In this document: in pieces, positions 50,476 through 61,346 of the stretch
How the letters are laid out: the number at the start of each line of letters is the position of its first letter
How positions within the stretch are numbered: position 1 is the first letter of the stretch
From: Hormiphora californensis
Lineage: Eukaryota; Ctenophora; Tentaculata; Cydippida; Pleurobrachiidae
DNA length: 64,000 nucleotides
NCBI GenBank assembly: GCA_020137815.1
Contig: CM035359.1
Coordinates: 4,498,032-4,562,031, forward strand
Direction of reading: 5' to 3'
Program-made: the position numbers and the translations under genes
Notes under the pieces: generated by a model
What the model saw: only the letters and a program-made list of their open reading frames with translations
Told to the model about the DNA's origin: nothing
The model's database searches: none

Positions 50476-52078
50476 TATCATAACTGTGTATGAGTAATTA
50501 GAGTAAGTAAGTAAGTCAAGTCAAGTCAAGTAATTAGATTTACACGTGTCACACCTGATAACTTCCGGCTTCCGGTGGCACCAATTATTTCGTGTATTAT
50601 CGACCCTTGGCCTTCTCCGCTTTCACTCTGCTAGAAAATTGAAGAAGGGTCTGGGAAAATTGGATGAGGGTGTATTACTTTGTCTAGGCCTAGGTACTTT
50701 GTTTCTCAACAATCTGTGTCGTATTCAACAATATGTGTTGATTCAAACAAAGCCTGTCTTGTGGCGCCCACCTGGTCTGAGGGTACGCTCAGATCGGTAA
50801 TTGCCTAGCTAAACTGTGTAAAGGAGGGTTAGAACATAACAAATCGGTAACATATCAGGCAGAGCTGATTCTATATAATATTGTCGACACTTGTGTATTT
50901 TATCCTAAACCAGGGGCGCCGGGGCGGGGCATTATTTGGAGCAGGTGGCAAATTGGGTGTTATACCATGTGTGTATTAGTCCATACACCCAATTAGCGGC
51001 CAATTAGCGGGCAATTATAGGGCAATTAACTCTGTTTAATACATATAGATGTCCTATTTAACAAGGTTCCAATCTAAACAGGAAGTGTTTTACTACTTCC
51101 AAAACAAGGTCTACTATACGCGGACCGGCAGACAGAACACTGTCAACTTTTGAATCGCTTTGAAAGGGCCCATATTCTTTCCGTTTGCATCTCATATATG
51201 CCGATGATTTGTACTACCATGTCAAGCGTTGACCACTGTTCTGAGATGTTCGACCCATTGGGAGAGGTAACCACACATCTTCACACAACCATGAGAGGTA
51301 TAACCACATTATTCATTGCAGTGCTTACAGCACCGATATGAGAGGCGCAGACTCTTCTTCTTCTTCTTCTGAGCAGCTGGTATGTTGCCAGTCCGTACTA
51401 AGGATCCGACAGGGGCGCAGACGCGGCAGATCTAAAACTCTCCCTCTAAGCAACTGGTATAGTAGGTCTGTAATTGTCTATTATATGTCTATGTATTAGT
51501 TATACGATCATTTGGGGAAGGGGAGGGGGCTAATTAAAAGTCTATCGGCCAATATCAGCTGGTACCGATGGAAGCTTTTTAGGGCTGAACCCCTCCCCTC
51601 ATGTCTCATGTAGTATCTGATGATAGACCTGTTGTGTATCGTCAAGTACTGTACTGTAATGCAGATTTACGAAGGTGTTAGTAAAGATTCCTATGATAGA
51701 TAAATTTCTATAGCATGCATACCTCTTTGTTCTTTATAATAGAGCTGCTTTGAGCTATCATCGAGTAACCTATAACAGCAGCTTTGCATAATATTATTCT
51801 GTTTCCCGCGTCCTCTATGTGTAAAGGAAATAGCAACAGCAATTGATCTCGCATTGTGCAGGAGATCATGACATTTGGTATGATTTGAATCACTCTAGGT
51901 ATGGCATGATTAGAAATTTGAAGGGTTAATTATACATCCTACCACATTTGATATAGCCTATATGTTCAATATATGAAAATCTCTCATCCCTTTGATATGC
52001 GTCTAGTATTGTGCACTATACCAAATCACTAGAGTCTATCCCTATATGCCCCACCACTTGATGAGGTGATCACAGACA
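50476..52078. other. Gene-poor DNA
   Basis: No splice-bounded gene accepted. An open frame at 50546-50800 (84 codons) overlaps a degraded GGCGCC-type MITE and the dispersed GTTAGAACATAACAAA motif at about 50827, so it is unlikely to be real. A CTT/TCT run lies at about 51353-51370. Confidence 0.45.
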
Positions 52079-52400
52079 CCCGCCTTGTCCTCCAAATTAC
52101 ACCGTTTTATCGATCTTCACTCTTCAGTACTGCACACGCCTTGTCCTCCAAATTACACCGTTTTATCGAGCTCATTTTCATTCTCCAGTACTGCACCCGC
52201 CTTGTCCTCCAAATTACACCGTTTTATCGAGCTCATCTTCACTCTCCAGTATAACCACTTTACTGCACCCGCCTTGTCCTCCAAATTACACCGTTTTATC
52301 GAGCTCATAGCTTCACTCTACAGTACTGCACACGCCTTGTCCTCCAAATTACACCGTTTTTTGTCGAGCTCACCTCCACTCTCCAGTACTGCTACAGGGT
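52079..52400. repeat. Minisatellite, about 60-75-bp unit
   Basis: Five copies of GCCTTGTCCTCCAAATTACACCGTTTTATCGAG-type units with CACTCTCCAGTACTGCAC between them. Confidence 0.92.
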
Positions 52401-52491
52401 GGTTTAGAAACATGGAGCAACTTTGATATAACTAATGTGTCCAGTACTAACCATTATACTGCACACGCTCTACCTATAATATGGGGAAAAC

Positions 52492-52648
52492 AGTCGTGCC
52501 TGAGCCTCAGGCTATTTTTCACTGAGATTTCCTGGGTTTCAGTGACGGCTATTCGCTTAAATCTAAGGGAATAGCCGTCACTGAAACCTGAGATCTCATA
52601 TCCGAGTGGAAAATAGCGGTGGCCTGAACCTGAGGTTCAGACACGACT
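52492..52648. repeat. Foldback element, AGTCGTGCCTGAG family, copy 1
   Basis: AGTCGTGCCTGAGCCTCAGG pairs with CCTGAGGTTCAGACACGACT, and GTTTCAGTGACGGCTATTC with GAATAGCCGTCACTGAAAC. A longer, diverged relative is at 58330-58532. Confidence 0.82.
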
Positions 52649-53169
52649 CCCCCCCCCCCCTATGACAATGAATACTCCATGCACGTAGACTCTACGTGTA
52701 CTGTAGAGCTCCAATTGTGCGGCTAGTGAAGTATAGGCTCTGCACCTGTACTGTATTGTACGTGACGCACGTGTCCATTTGGAATGTTCTAGAACAATGC
52801 AGTACCATGTCTTTGCTGCAATGCACTTGCAGTTATTATAGTAGTAGATAGCTACGGAAATATATCGATGTTTTAAGCATGCCCTCTCAACTCTCTTGAG
52901 AGTAGAGAGGGCATGCTTACTGCAGACCACTAGAACGATTGTGTTATTGGTCTGTACCTACTATTATATTTAACAGTTAATATGTTCATCTCTCTTCGCC
53001 TTTCTCTATAAAGATTCAATCTCTCTCTCTCTTTCTCTCTCCCTAGCTATTCTATACCTCTTTCCCTCTCACCCGTTGTCTAAAGAATACTTCTCTCCCC
53101 TCCTCCCACTTCCTACAATGCAACTTTCTATCGCATTACAACATATCTATACGTTTAGGAAGACTCAAT
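52649..53169. other. Intergenic DNA with a short palindrome
   Basis: TAAGCATGCCCTCTCAACTC and GAGTAGAGAGGGCATGCTTA (about 52873-52920) form a near-perfect hairpin. No gene. Confidence 0.5.
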
Positions 53170-53215
53170 TCGTCTTTTTCCGTCTCCCCCCTCTCTCTCT
53201 CTCTATCTCTTTCTA

Positions 53216-53256
<41 letters not shown>

Positions 53257-53261
53257 TTCTA

Positions 53262-53325
<64 letters not shown>
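53170..53325. repeat. (CT)n microsatellite
   Basis: CT with periodic ATCTCTTTCT interruptions. Confidence 0.95.
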
Positions 53326-55101
53326 TTACACCCTTCCTTCGCTATCCTTCTTTCTATGTCTACGTTGCTCACAATACATGTGCCACTGTAATTGCACTTT
53401 CCTCCGTGTTCACTAGTAGCTCAGGTAGTTCACTACGCTGTTAAAATGTACTAATGTACTGTTAGTGTTATAATACACTAGCTATTCAAATGTACTAATG
53501 TACTTCAGTTGTACACTAATTGTTAAATGTACTTTGCCTAGATCTGTTCTATTATAGCCCTGCCATTGACATAGCTGCCATTGACATAGATCACTGTATA
53601 GCCGAGACAGTTCAAAATATGGTATATTATTTGCATCTTGCTCATTTAAATATTGATTCAGTTGACCTCAGTCTAGTCTAAATTTTGATTTCCGAGTGTA
53701 TATTATATACACTATAGTGTTTACCCCCTACCATCCTTTACTTCTATTAGAATCTGATAGTTAAATTGAATCTCTATAGTAGAGATTCTATACGTCATGA
53801 TTCCAAATGTACTGCTGTAGTACATAAGATACAGTAATGCCTATACTTGGTAACTTTGAGCGCCGCTCTCTCATTAATGGTAATGTTGCTTTGTGAGCGC
53901 TGCTCTACCGTTACATCAGCGATTCCTATTGTGATGCAATGGGACACGCTGTATTCTGTAGTAGTATACACTATGTTAGCTAGCTCAATACGCAATACAT
54001 GCTATGTTCTTCGTACTTATCATGCCCTATTGAATATTTATGCCACATTATGCTTTCTTATTATATAGAGTGAGAGTCGCTGTTTTCTCCACAGTGGATT
54101 AAGTATAGTCGTGATGTCATTTACCGTACGTAGTTGTATCTGTATGTTTGAGCCGACTGTTATGTGTGTTATGTTGCTGAAGACTAGAAACACAGATCAG
54201 TTCCCGTAAGTACCATTATTTCGTTGGTTGTATTTTGCTATACGAGCCTCAATAACAGACAATGTATAGTGGTCAAGAGGTCGCTGGTACACCTATTGCT
54301 GACACCTCAATAGTTACAGCTTTTTGATTTCAATTTAAGAAATGCGGTAATTAGAATATGCATGCTTACAGATGATAAATAGCATCGTATTAATGAGACA
54401 TCAAACAAACAATGATTGCTGTGTAATGAATAGAAGTTTGGATAGATATTGTACGTTCATTGTACTTGAATCTTTGAATCTTTGAATCTTTCAGCGACTC
54501 AAACAATTGCGACTATTTCATCACATGTGGCTAGTATTTATGGAACCAAATGTAAATCATATCTGAAATGTATTGCGTTGCTATGACTACTGCATTACGT
54601 CATCATGTGAAAGGCGAATTTGTCTCAAATTATATGATTTCAGCTGGGAGAGAATCAATTATTGAGAGGGGAGACTGATCGAAATGATGCATGTATTCAT
54701 CTGACATGGAGAATGAGAGATGCAAATGAGGCTGAATGAAACAACTTTGAGTATATATTGTGAGCTGATGTATTGTACATTGTACAATCTTGAGAGTACA
54801 CACGCATCAAGCTTCTTGCCGCTACTGCAGTCTCTCTATAATATCTCCCATTTTCGTAGCATTCCTCTCTCTTTCAATCTCTCTCTCTATCTCTCTCTCT
54901 CTCTCTCCCTCTCATTTTCTCCCCGCATGTGATCGTCTTTCCAATTAATTCCATACTCCTTGTATAGTTCAAACAGATCTGCTTTGTTGTTGCAGATATT
55001 AGAATACTGTAGAGCTCCCTCAAACACAGGAAATTTGTCAGGATAACAAATTTCACTAATAGCCTATTAGCCTCTTTTGTCTATCGTTTAACCATGAACC
55101 G
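53326..55101. other. Gene-poor DNA
   Basis: No exon could be supported. Short repeats AATGTACTAATGTACT (about 53430-53535), TTTGAATCTTTGAATCTTT (54471-54493) and a CT tract 54865-54910. Confidence 0.45.
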
Positions 55102-55149
55102 GTTATAAGCCTCATTCTAGGGTTCGAACCCTAAAATGAGGCTTATAAC
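55102..55149. repeat. 48-bp near-perfect palindrome with GGTTCGAACC core
   Basis: GTTATAAGCCTCATTCTAGG and its complement meet at GGTTCGAACC, with one mismatch. The core equals a tRNA B-box consensus, but no tRNA surrounds it. Confidence 0.85.
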
Positions 55150-55551
55150 TTTTCACTTACCTTTCTTTGAGACGCCCCTACTACTATACTAATGCGTAAA
55201 ACGCATTTCGTAGTACGAATCGTACAATATTTGTCTTGTGTGTAAGGCCCGTTCCACAGCTCTATAATAATTCTCTCTGACACATGGCTCTGTAAGGCTT
55301 GAAACACACACACACAGACAAGCTTGTGTTTTAACACTTAGTCTGAGCTATTGTAGTGTGTGCTTTACATGCATTGTGTGCATATGAAAATATATGTTCC
55401 CCCCAGCTGACATATTGCTAAAGTAGCAGTAGTAGCAGCAGCCCTACTAGTAGCAGCAGCCCTACTGCAGTAGGTACTGCGAATCACACCATGTGCTTCT
55501 CCTAATACGTGACACATTGTATGCTTTGTGTGAAACCCGCACACTGTGGGG

Positions 55552-55555
<4 letters not shown>

Positions 55556-55613
<58 letters not shown>

Positions 55614-55652
55614 ATGTGTGTGTGTGTATGTGTGTGTGTGCATGTGTTTGAG
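55556..55652. repeat. (TG)n microsatellite
   Basis: About 95 bp of TG with a few CATG interruptions. Confidence 0.97.
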
Positions 55653-55671
55653 CCAGTCAGATCAGCAATGG

Positions 55672-55795
55672 CAGCTGACCCTATTTTGGCAGTTGACCCT
55701 ATTTTGGCAGCTGACCCTATTTTGGCAGTTGACCCTATTTGGGCAGCTGACCCTATTTTGGCAGCTGACCCTATATTTTGGCAGCTGATTTTCCT
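55672..55795. repeat. Minisatellite, 19-bp unit
   Basis: Six copies of GCAGCTGACCCTATTTTG, alternating with GCAGTTGACC. Confidence 0.93.
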
Positions 55796-56225
55796 ACAGT
55801 TTCAGTTGGTCCTAAATCCTCCTCATGTACCTAACATTGTATTTGTATACTTAATTGAGTGTGTTTGAGCTGCTTTTGTATCCATGAGATATTTCTTGTT
55901 TGAGACATGGAAAGGTTGCTTTCTTGCCGCATTATTTGACTTGTTTTGCCTGACACTGGTTTTACACTGTCAGAGCATTGGCCTGACAGCTACATTTATA
56001 TTCTCTACTACTAGCCAGTTATAGCTAAGCAATATTTATGGACCAATATCAAAAGTTTACAAGTGCTAAAAGGACGAGTATTTTTTGTCATTTTTTCCCT
56101 TGTTTTTTCGGGTCGGACGCGGATGTGCATGCTTGGATATATAATAGCCCTTTACTCCGACCCAAGGCACGGAGCTCGAGGGAGGGTACATTGTATACCT
56201 TACAAATCCCTGGACGATTTGAGTG
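55796..56225. other. Intergenic DNA without supported genes
   Basis: Nothing diagnostic. The frame entering the next minisatellite is not considered coding. Confidence 0.45.
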
Positions 56226-56537
56226 GGGGCCACTGCAGGGGACCTCCAAACTGGGGGCCACTGGGGGACCTCCAAACTGGGGGCCACTGGGGGACCTCCA
56301 AACTGGGGGCCATTGGGGGACCTCCAAACTGGGGGCCACTGGGGGACCTCCAAACTGGGGGCCACTGGGGGACCTCCAAACTGGGGGCCACTGGGGGACC
56401 TCCAAACTGGGGGCCACTGGGGGACCTCCAAACTGGGGGCCACTGGGGGACCTCCAAACTGGGGGCCACTGGGGGACCTCCAAACTGGGGGCCACTGGGG
56501 GACCTCCAAACTGGGGGCCACTGGGGGACCTCCAAAC
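56226..56537. repeat. Minisatellite, 26-bp unit, 12 copies
   Basis: GGGGGCCACTGGGGGACCTC plus CAAACT, almost identical in all copies. 26 is not a multiple of 3, so each strand reads the same peptide in all frames, creating long false open frames. Confidence 0.97.
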
Positions 56538-56638
56538 TCGCGCGAGGAAATCCCTGGAAACTATGATCCCGCGCTGTAACATGCAAGCTTATCATGGTGT
56601 GTGTTTACCAATTAGCTGTCTATCTATCTATCTACGGA

Positions 56639-56702
56639 GTGCCTGGGCTTGCCAACGGCAAGCCCACAGGGGACTATCGCAAAGCGATATCGCCGGCACT
56701 AG
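56639..56702. other. Compact two-hairpin sequence
   Basis: GTGCC...GGCAC closes two hairpins: GGGCTTGCC-AAC-GGCAAGCCC and TATCGC-AA-GCGATA. The arrangement could fold as a three-way junction in DNA or RNA. It lies just after a (TATC)n run. Confidence 0.5.
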
Positions 56703-56759
56703 GAGAATAGCCCCCCTCCCCTCCCCCACCATCAGGAACTGCCCACAGGACAATTAGCT

Positions 56760-58329
56760 GTGTACATCAATTATCTACTGTTAGCTAGTGATCGCTAGCG
56801 ATTGAGAGAGAGAGAGAGATGTATAATAACAAAGTATATTGTTGAATATTTCCAACAATTTTGTGTGCTGTGATCTGGCTGAAAAATTGTGCTTTAGTAC
56901 CCGAGCGCTTCGTAAACGGTGCGTACCGTCTTAGAACACGGTTTGATCTCCACTTCAAGCGGCTTTGTAAGTCACTTCCCACTAGGCCTAGGTAGTACCT
57001 AGGTACAGCTTCTGAGTTTTATACCTACCATGAAAATTTGTTAGAATTTTCACAGTAACCACGTGTAAAAACGGTCCTGAAAAACTGGATAGCTTTATTA
57101 TAAAAGAGTGCATGCTCCCCGTATCCGATTACCTACTTTTCTTTGTGTCAGTAAGCCTACCTATACCTACTCATTGTCTTAATAACTCCACGTAGTTTTT
57201 TCAGTAGTTTTTTCAGCCACCACGTATGCTCATTGAGCATTGCACAACTGCACAGATAACTATATTCAAAACGGTCTGCACCAGTTTACTGCACTAACCG
57301 CCTACTGCACCAGGCTTGTTATAGTACCACCTACTGCACTACCAGGCTTGTAGTTCAAGTTGTAGTACCAGCTCAGTCTTTGCGATCCTGTCAGGCCACT
57401 GCTAAGCTTCCTCGCGATATCTCAACTTCAGTATGTCTCCTCTACTACATGCATGGTACCCCTCACAGTACCCCTCACACTCTAAAACTGTCTTAATCAG
57501 GGACCAGTATTTCCTGATTCGGTCGGTTCCTGGATAATACCAGAGTTCACCTACCTTGTAATGTGAAACCTGCAGGATTTATCATCCAGTTATATATTCA
57601 CATATTCCATCTATAACGGATATGTTTCATTTTGGCTACTGCACTCCCCATGTTTTTCGACTCTCCACACTAGGAGATTGAGATGCTGTCGATAGAGTAT
57701 CCAGCTGTATAATAAATAGGTACATTCAAGTCATATACCTACTAGTATAACTCATCCCATGTTGTGTAGGTACCTACCTATATAGATTTCATTCCCCATC
57801 TTCCAACTGCAGTTGTATACTTTGAGGGTGTGCCATCAAAGAAGGCCGCTGTTTTCCACACCAAGATTATTCAAGGGGGTGGAGTTGTGGAGAGGAGACT
57901 TCGATTTTGTTTAATTTGTCTTGATAAGAGCCAAATTATTCATAAAGCATAAACTGATATATGTTATATGTTGCCCATGGGTTGAACTGAATTCCCCGCA
58001 TTATATGCGCATCATCACTACCCCAATCCAGCATACTTGAGGCATTTTATTCGCATACCAATATATATAATAGCTACCCCCTCTCTCTCCCTCTTTGGTT
58101 GCCGCCTCTCCACCCCTCTCTTGTTCCCTCCCCGCTAGGAGCGTCTCTGTAATATGATATCGTCTCAAGAGCAGCGCTATTAGGGCTTCAGTGTGTGTAC
58201 TGTGTTATGTGTACTCGTGTGTATTAGACACTTGGAATTGTAGTACACGTTTGGGTAGAGTGCTTCGTGATTTGTTAATTTGACTTGTTTCTCTTCAGGA
58301 AATTAACGTGACTTAATTCTTAGGGGGAA
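56760..58329. other. Gene-poor DNA with a truncated hAT MITE
   Basis: Only the right part of the CAGGAACCGACCG-family MITE remains at about 57496-57532 (GGGACCAGTATTTCCTGATT then CGGTCGGTTCCTG). No exon supported. Confidence 0.5.
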
Positions 58330-58532
58330 ACATTCGTGACTGAACCTCAGTTTCAAGGGATATTTATCACTGAGACTTGAGGTCTCAGGGATATTCAGAA
58401 TGTCTGCATGTTCTTAGTATTCCCTATAATAAATTTCCCTGAAATGTCAGGGAATAGCCATGACGGAGCCCTGAGATCTGAGGTTTCAGTGGTTAATAGC
58501 CGTGACCTGAAGCCGAGATTCAGGCACGACTG
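58330..58532. repeat. Foldback element, AGTCGTGCCTGAG family, copy 2
   Basis: TCGTGACTGAACCTCAG at the left pairs with GAGATTCAGGCACGA at the right. The interior TTCCCTGAAATGTCAGGGAA is a second palindrome. Confidence 0.65.
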
Positions 58533-59135
58533 TTATATACGGTTGATACCGAAATTTGTGTTTTGACCTTGTATGCCCTAATTGTTATATACGGGGGGAG
58601 AGAGACAGCTCACGCTATAACGCTATAACAAAACGTTACAATGCTTGAGACTATTTTATTTTACCAGAGCTTGAATTGCGAGAGTTCAATTATACATTTG
58701 TCATAGAGTTCTCACACACACACACACACACACATATGACATTGGACCATATGGTAACCTGAGTGTAACACCCCCGGCCTCTGCACCAGCTAAGTAGCTA
58801 CATTGATAGACGATAATCCTATCCATTTGTCAAGCATTATACTGCTGATGCGTCGATTTAGTTTTCCAGTATCCTATATTCCTATCCAAAATACGAGCGA
58901 AAAGATGAATGGCTAATTCTCTGTCCCTATTTTCCGCTTGAAACTTTAAATAAATTCTGCTTTCTAACTACATCAATTAAACTTTGTTCATGAATTAAGT
59001 AATTTTAGCGTATACATGTTTAATTTGTCATAAATTGTCTTTTATATATTGTCTATTCTACTTTTCTATCTACTCCATATATTTCTGCTACAGCAGACTA
59101 TTCAGTATAGGCGTTCAGTAGGGGTTGCTATTCAG
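58533..59135. other. 3' flank of the GPCR at 59136; (CA)n
   Basis: A short (CA)n at about 58714-58733. No gene seen. Confidence 0.5.
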
Positions 59136-60180
59136 TTAGTCCTCTGCACTGATTGTAGTAAAACTCCTTATCAGTCTCCTCAGAGTAGACCTTGCCTTGC
59201 CCCAATCTCTCTTGAATGCCAAATAAAGAAGGGGGTTTAGGGTAGAGAAGAGGACGGGTCCAAGTAATGCATAGCAGAGCACAATGAACGCTATTGATTT
59301 TGGAAACCCTTCCTCAAGACCTGACTCGGTGATCCTCCCCGGTAGTGTGCTGGTAATGTATCCCTTGGTCAACATCAGGGTGACCATCATGAGACTGCCA
59401 AAGTTGGTGATCAGGATCCTGATACTTCCCTTCATTCCCCGGGCTTTGGCGCTATCCGATACCGGGTTTTTGTAGCATCTTTAGAAGTTCCCAGATGGTT
59501 GCTATGGAAGCGACAACTCCAACAATTTGGTAGAGGATCACCCACGCAAAGACAAAGAGGTAAAAGGCAAAGAAGCTAGGCATTTTAATTCCGAATATCA
59601 TTTTGTCCACTGACGGATCGACGTTCCCCCACACGACGATTGAAGCTGCGTGAAAAACCACCTGGGTGTCGTCCCCCTTGGGCCACATGAGATCGATCAT
59701 GGTTGCTAGTAGCAACAGGGATGGAATCACCACGGCAACTACGACAGGTTTTTGAGGTATGTCCAGGAAGGGGAGTCTGATGTTTAGTAGCCGGGTTACC
59801 GTCAGGAGACATGTCACCAGAGAGGGGATATAGGCCAGGGTCTTGCACAGGATAGCCAGGCCTCGCTCTAATATGGTCGGGTGGAGTCGGAAGTAAGCGT
59901 AGTAGATGTTATTACAACCATCCCCAAGGGTATCCCAGCACCGCGGATCTTTGGGGGTGAGAAGCTGGTATGCTGCCATGGGGGGCACGTAGAGGCACGT
60001 GATAAGATCCGAGATGGAGAGCATGAGAAGGAGGGTTCGGCAGATGTTGTGGGATTGCTTGCGGAGGTTGTCTTTGATAACGCTGATGTTTCCAGGGACT
60101 CCAATTGCCATCAAAGATAGGACAAAGACGGCCAATAGAATGTCGTCAGCAGACTTGTAGCCATCACCAAACAACGCCAT
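59136..60180 (-). CDS. Rhodopsin-type GPCR with one frameshift (possible pseudogene)
   Basis: Seven-pass receptor-like protein, intronless. Frame 1 runs from ATG 60180 to about 59460: N-terminus MALFGDGYKSADD, TM1 with GVPGN, TM2 LLLMLSISDLITCLYVPP, TM3 ending TVTRLLNIRLP (DRY region), TM4 and TM5. A stop is met in the third cytoplasmic loop at GIG. A second frame continues to 59136 with TM6 (ILITNFGSLMMVTLML) and TM7 (LNPLLYLAF, matching NPxxY) and a basic tail KRDWGKARSTLRRLIRSF. The shift equals one extra base, and an A5 run lies at the site. It may be a consensus error or a real lesion. Together about 345 residues, usual for the family. The ligand is unknown; it is related to the broken receptor at 31369-32422. 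Confidence 0.85.
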
Positions 60181-61029
60181 TATATGTACACGGCTATGGG
60201 GTAACTATGGGAACATGATTATAATTTCGATTGATAGGTAATTCAGAAAAAGTTTTCGGCTGAAAGAATAGAGTAAGAAAGGTGTTTAAAAACTGGTGGT
60301 AGTTTATAATCTCTCCACACATTAGCTGTGGGGGTGATCATTTCATTGGGACTCGAGGGATCCTCAACAGTCGACGAGGATAAATGCCGATTATATAATT
60401 ACGTAACTATAGAAAACCCGTCGGAGTCTTGCACAATCTCACTCACGTTACTAGTCCGCCCCGATTAAGGGTACAGCTGGCGTTTTTATCATCACATCGA
60501 TTGTCGAACGAAACGACTTCACCGGGGTTTAGGCCATTTAAAATGGACCTCAAATATATTTTCGTACGTGCATTCCCCAAACCCCATCAACGATATGCCA
60601 ATTTTCCATATGGAACCTCTAAAAACCCCCAAAAAATCTCAAGTGTTTTGAAAGAAGCAACACACGAAGAAACACACGAACAAACAGCTATCTCTCCCCT
60701 CTATAGCCAAGTTCAATGTGACCCCCGCCCGCCCCCAAAACACGAACTAAACAGCTCCCTATTTTCTAGCTAAGATCAATGTGCCCCAACCCCCCCCCCC
60801 CCGCGCCCCCAAAACACGAACAAACAGCTCTGTCTACTTTCTAGCCAAGTTCAATGTGACCCCCGCCCCCAACACACGAACAAACAGCTCTCTCCCTATT
60901 TTCTAACAGCTCTCTCTCCCTATTTTCAAACAGCTGATCTCTCTCCTCCATAGCCAAGATCAATGGTTCCAGACCGCTGGATTGGTCAAGATCCCACCGC
61001 TGCTGATGCGTCCGTGTCTTTCTTGTAAA
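60181..61029. other. Intergenic DNA with C-rich repeats
   Basis: 60655-60930 has irregular repeats of AACACACGAACAAACAGCTC and CCAAGTTCAATGTGACCCCC. The open frame at 60429-60773 overlaps them and is not accepted. Confidence 0.5.
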
Positions 61030-61196
61030 AGAAATGCAGTAAGTTAACTCAATCTTGTAAAAGAAATGCAGTAAGTTAACTCCGTGTACTGTCTTTCTTG
61101 TAAAAGAAATGCAGTAAGTTAACTCAATCTTGTAAAAGAAATGCAGTAAGTTAACTCAATCTTGTAAAAGAAATGCAGTAAGTTAACTCAATGCTG
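61030..61196. repeat. Tandem repeat, about 34-bp unit
   Basis: Five copies of TTGTAAAAGAAATGCAGTAA followed by GTTAACTC. Confidence 0.92.
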
Positions 61197-61346
61197 AATT
61201 CAATAGTTAAATTGTTCATGCTTTACGGAGCACGGACACCACGTGTTAAGCGACTCAGTTCATAATTCATATGTCGTAGTATAAGTTATCAACTCAATTT
61301 TATGGGCGACCAGAAACTATTGAGATTAATCCAACTTAATCCAACG

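Noticed and set aside
50546-50800. 84-codon open frame as a gene
   Set aside because: It overlaps repeat-derived segments, has no splice-bounded partners and no recognisable domain.
55365-55868. His/Thr- and Val/Cys-rich frames
   Set aside because: Translations of the (TG)n microsatellite and the adjacent 19-bp minisatellite.
56645-56700. Twister-type self-cleaving ribozyme
   Set aside because: A CAAGCCC segment is present, but other expected conserved parts (such as the GGGAG segment) are missing; only generic hairpins can be supported.
56038-56757. 239-codon forward frame and its reverse shadows
   Set aside because: Most of it is a 26-bp minisatellite read in successive frames; no signal, domain or splice support.
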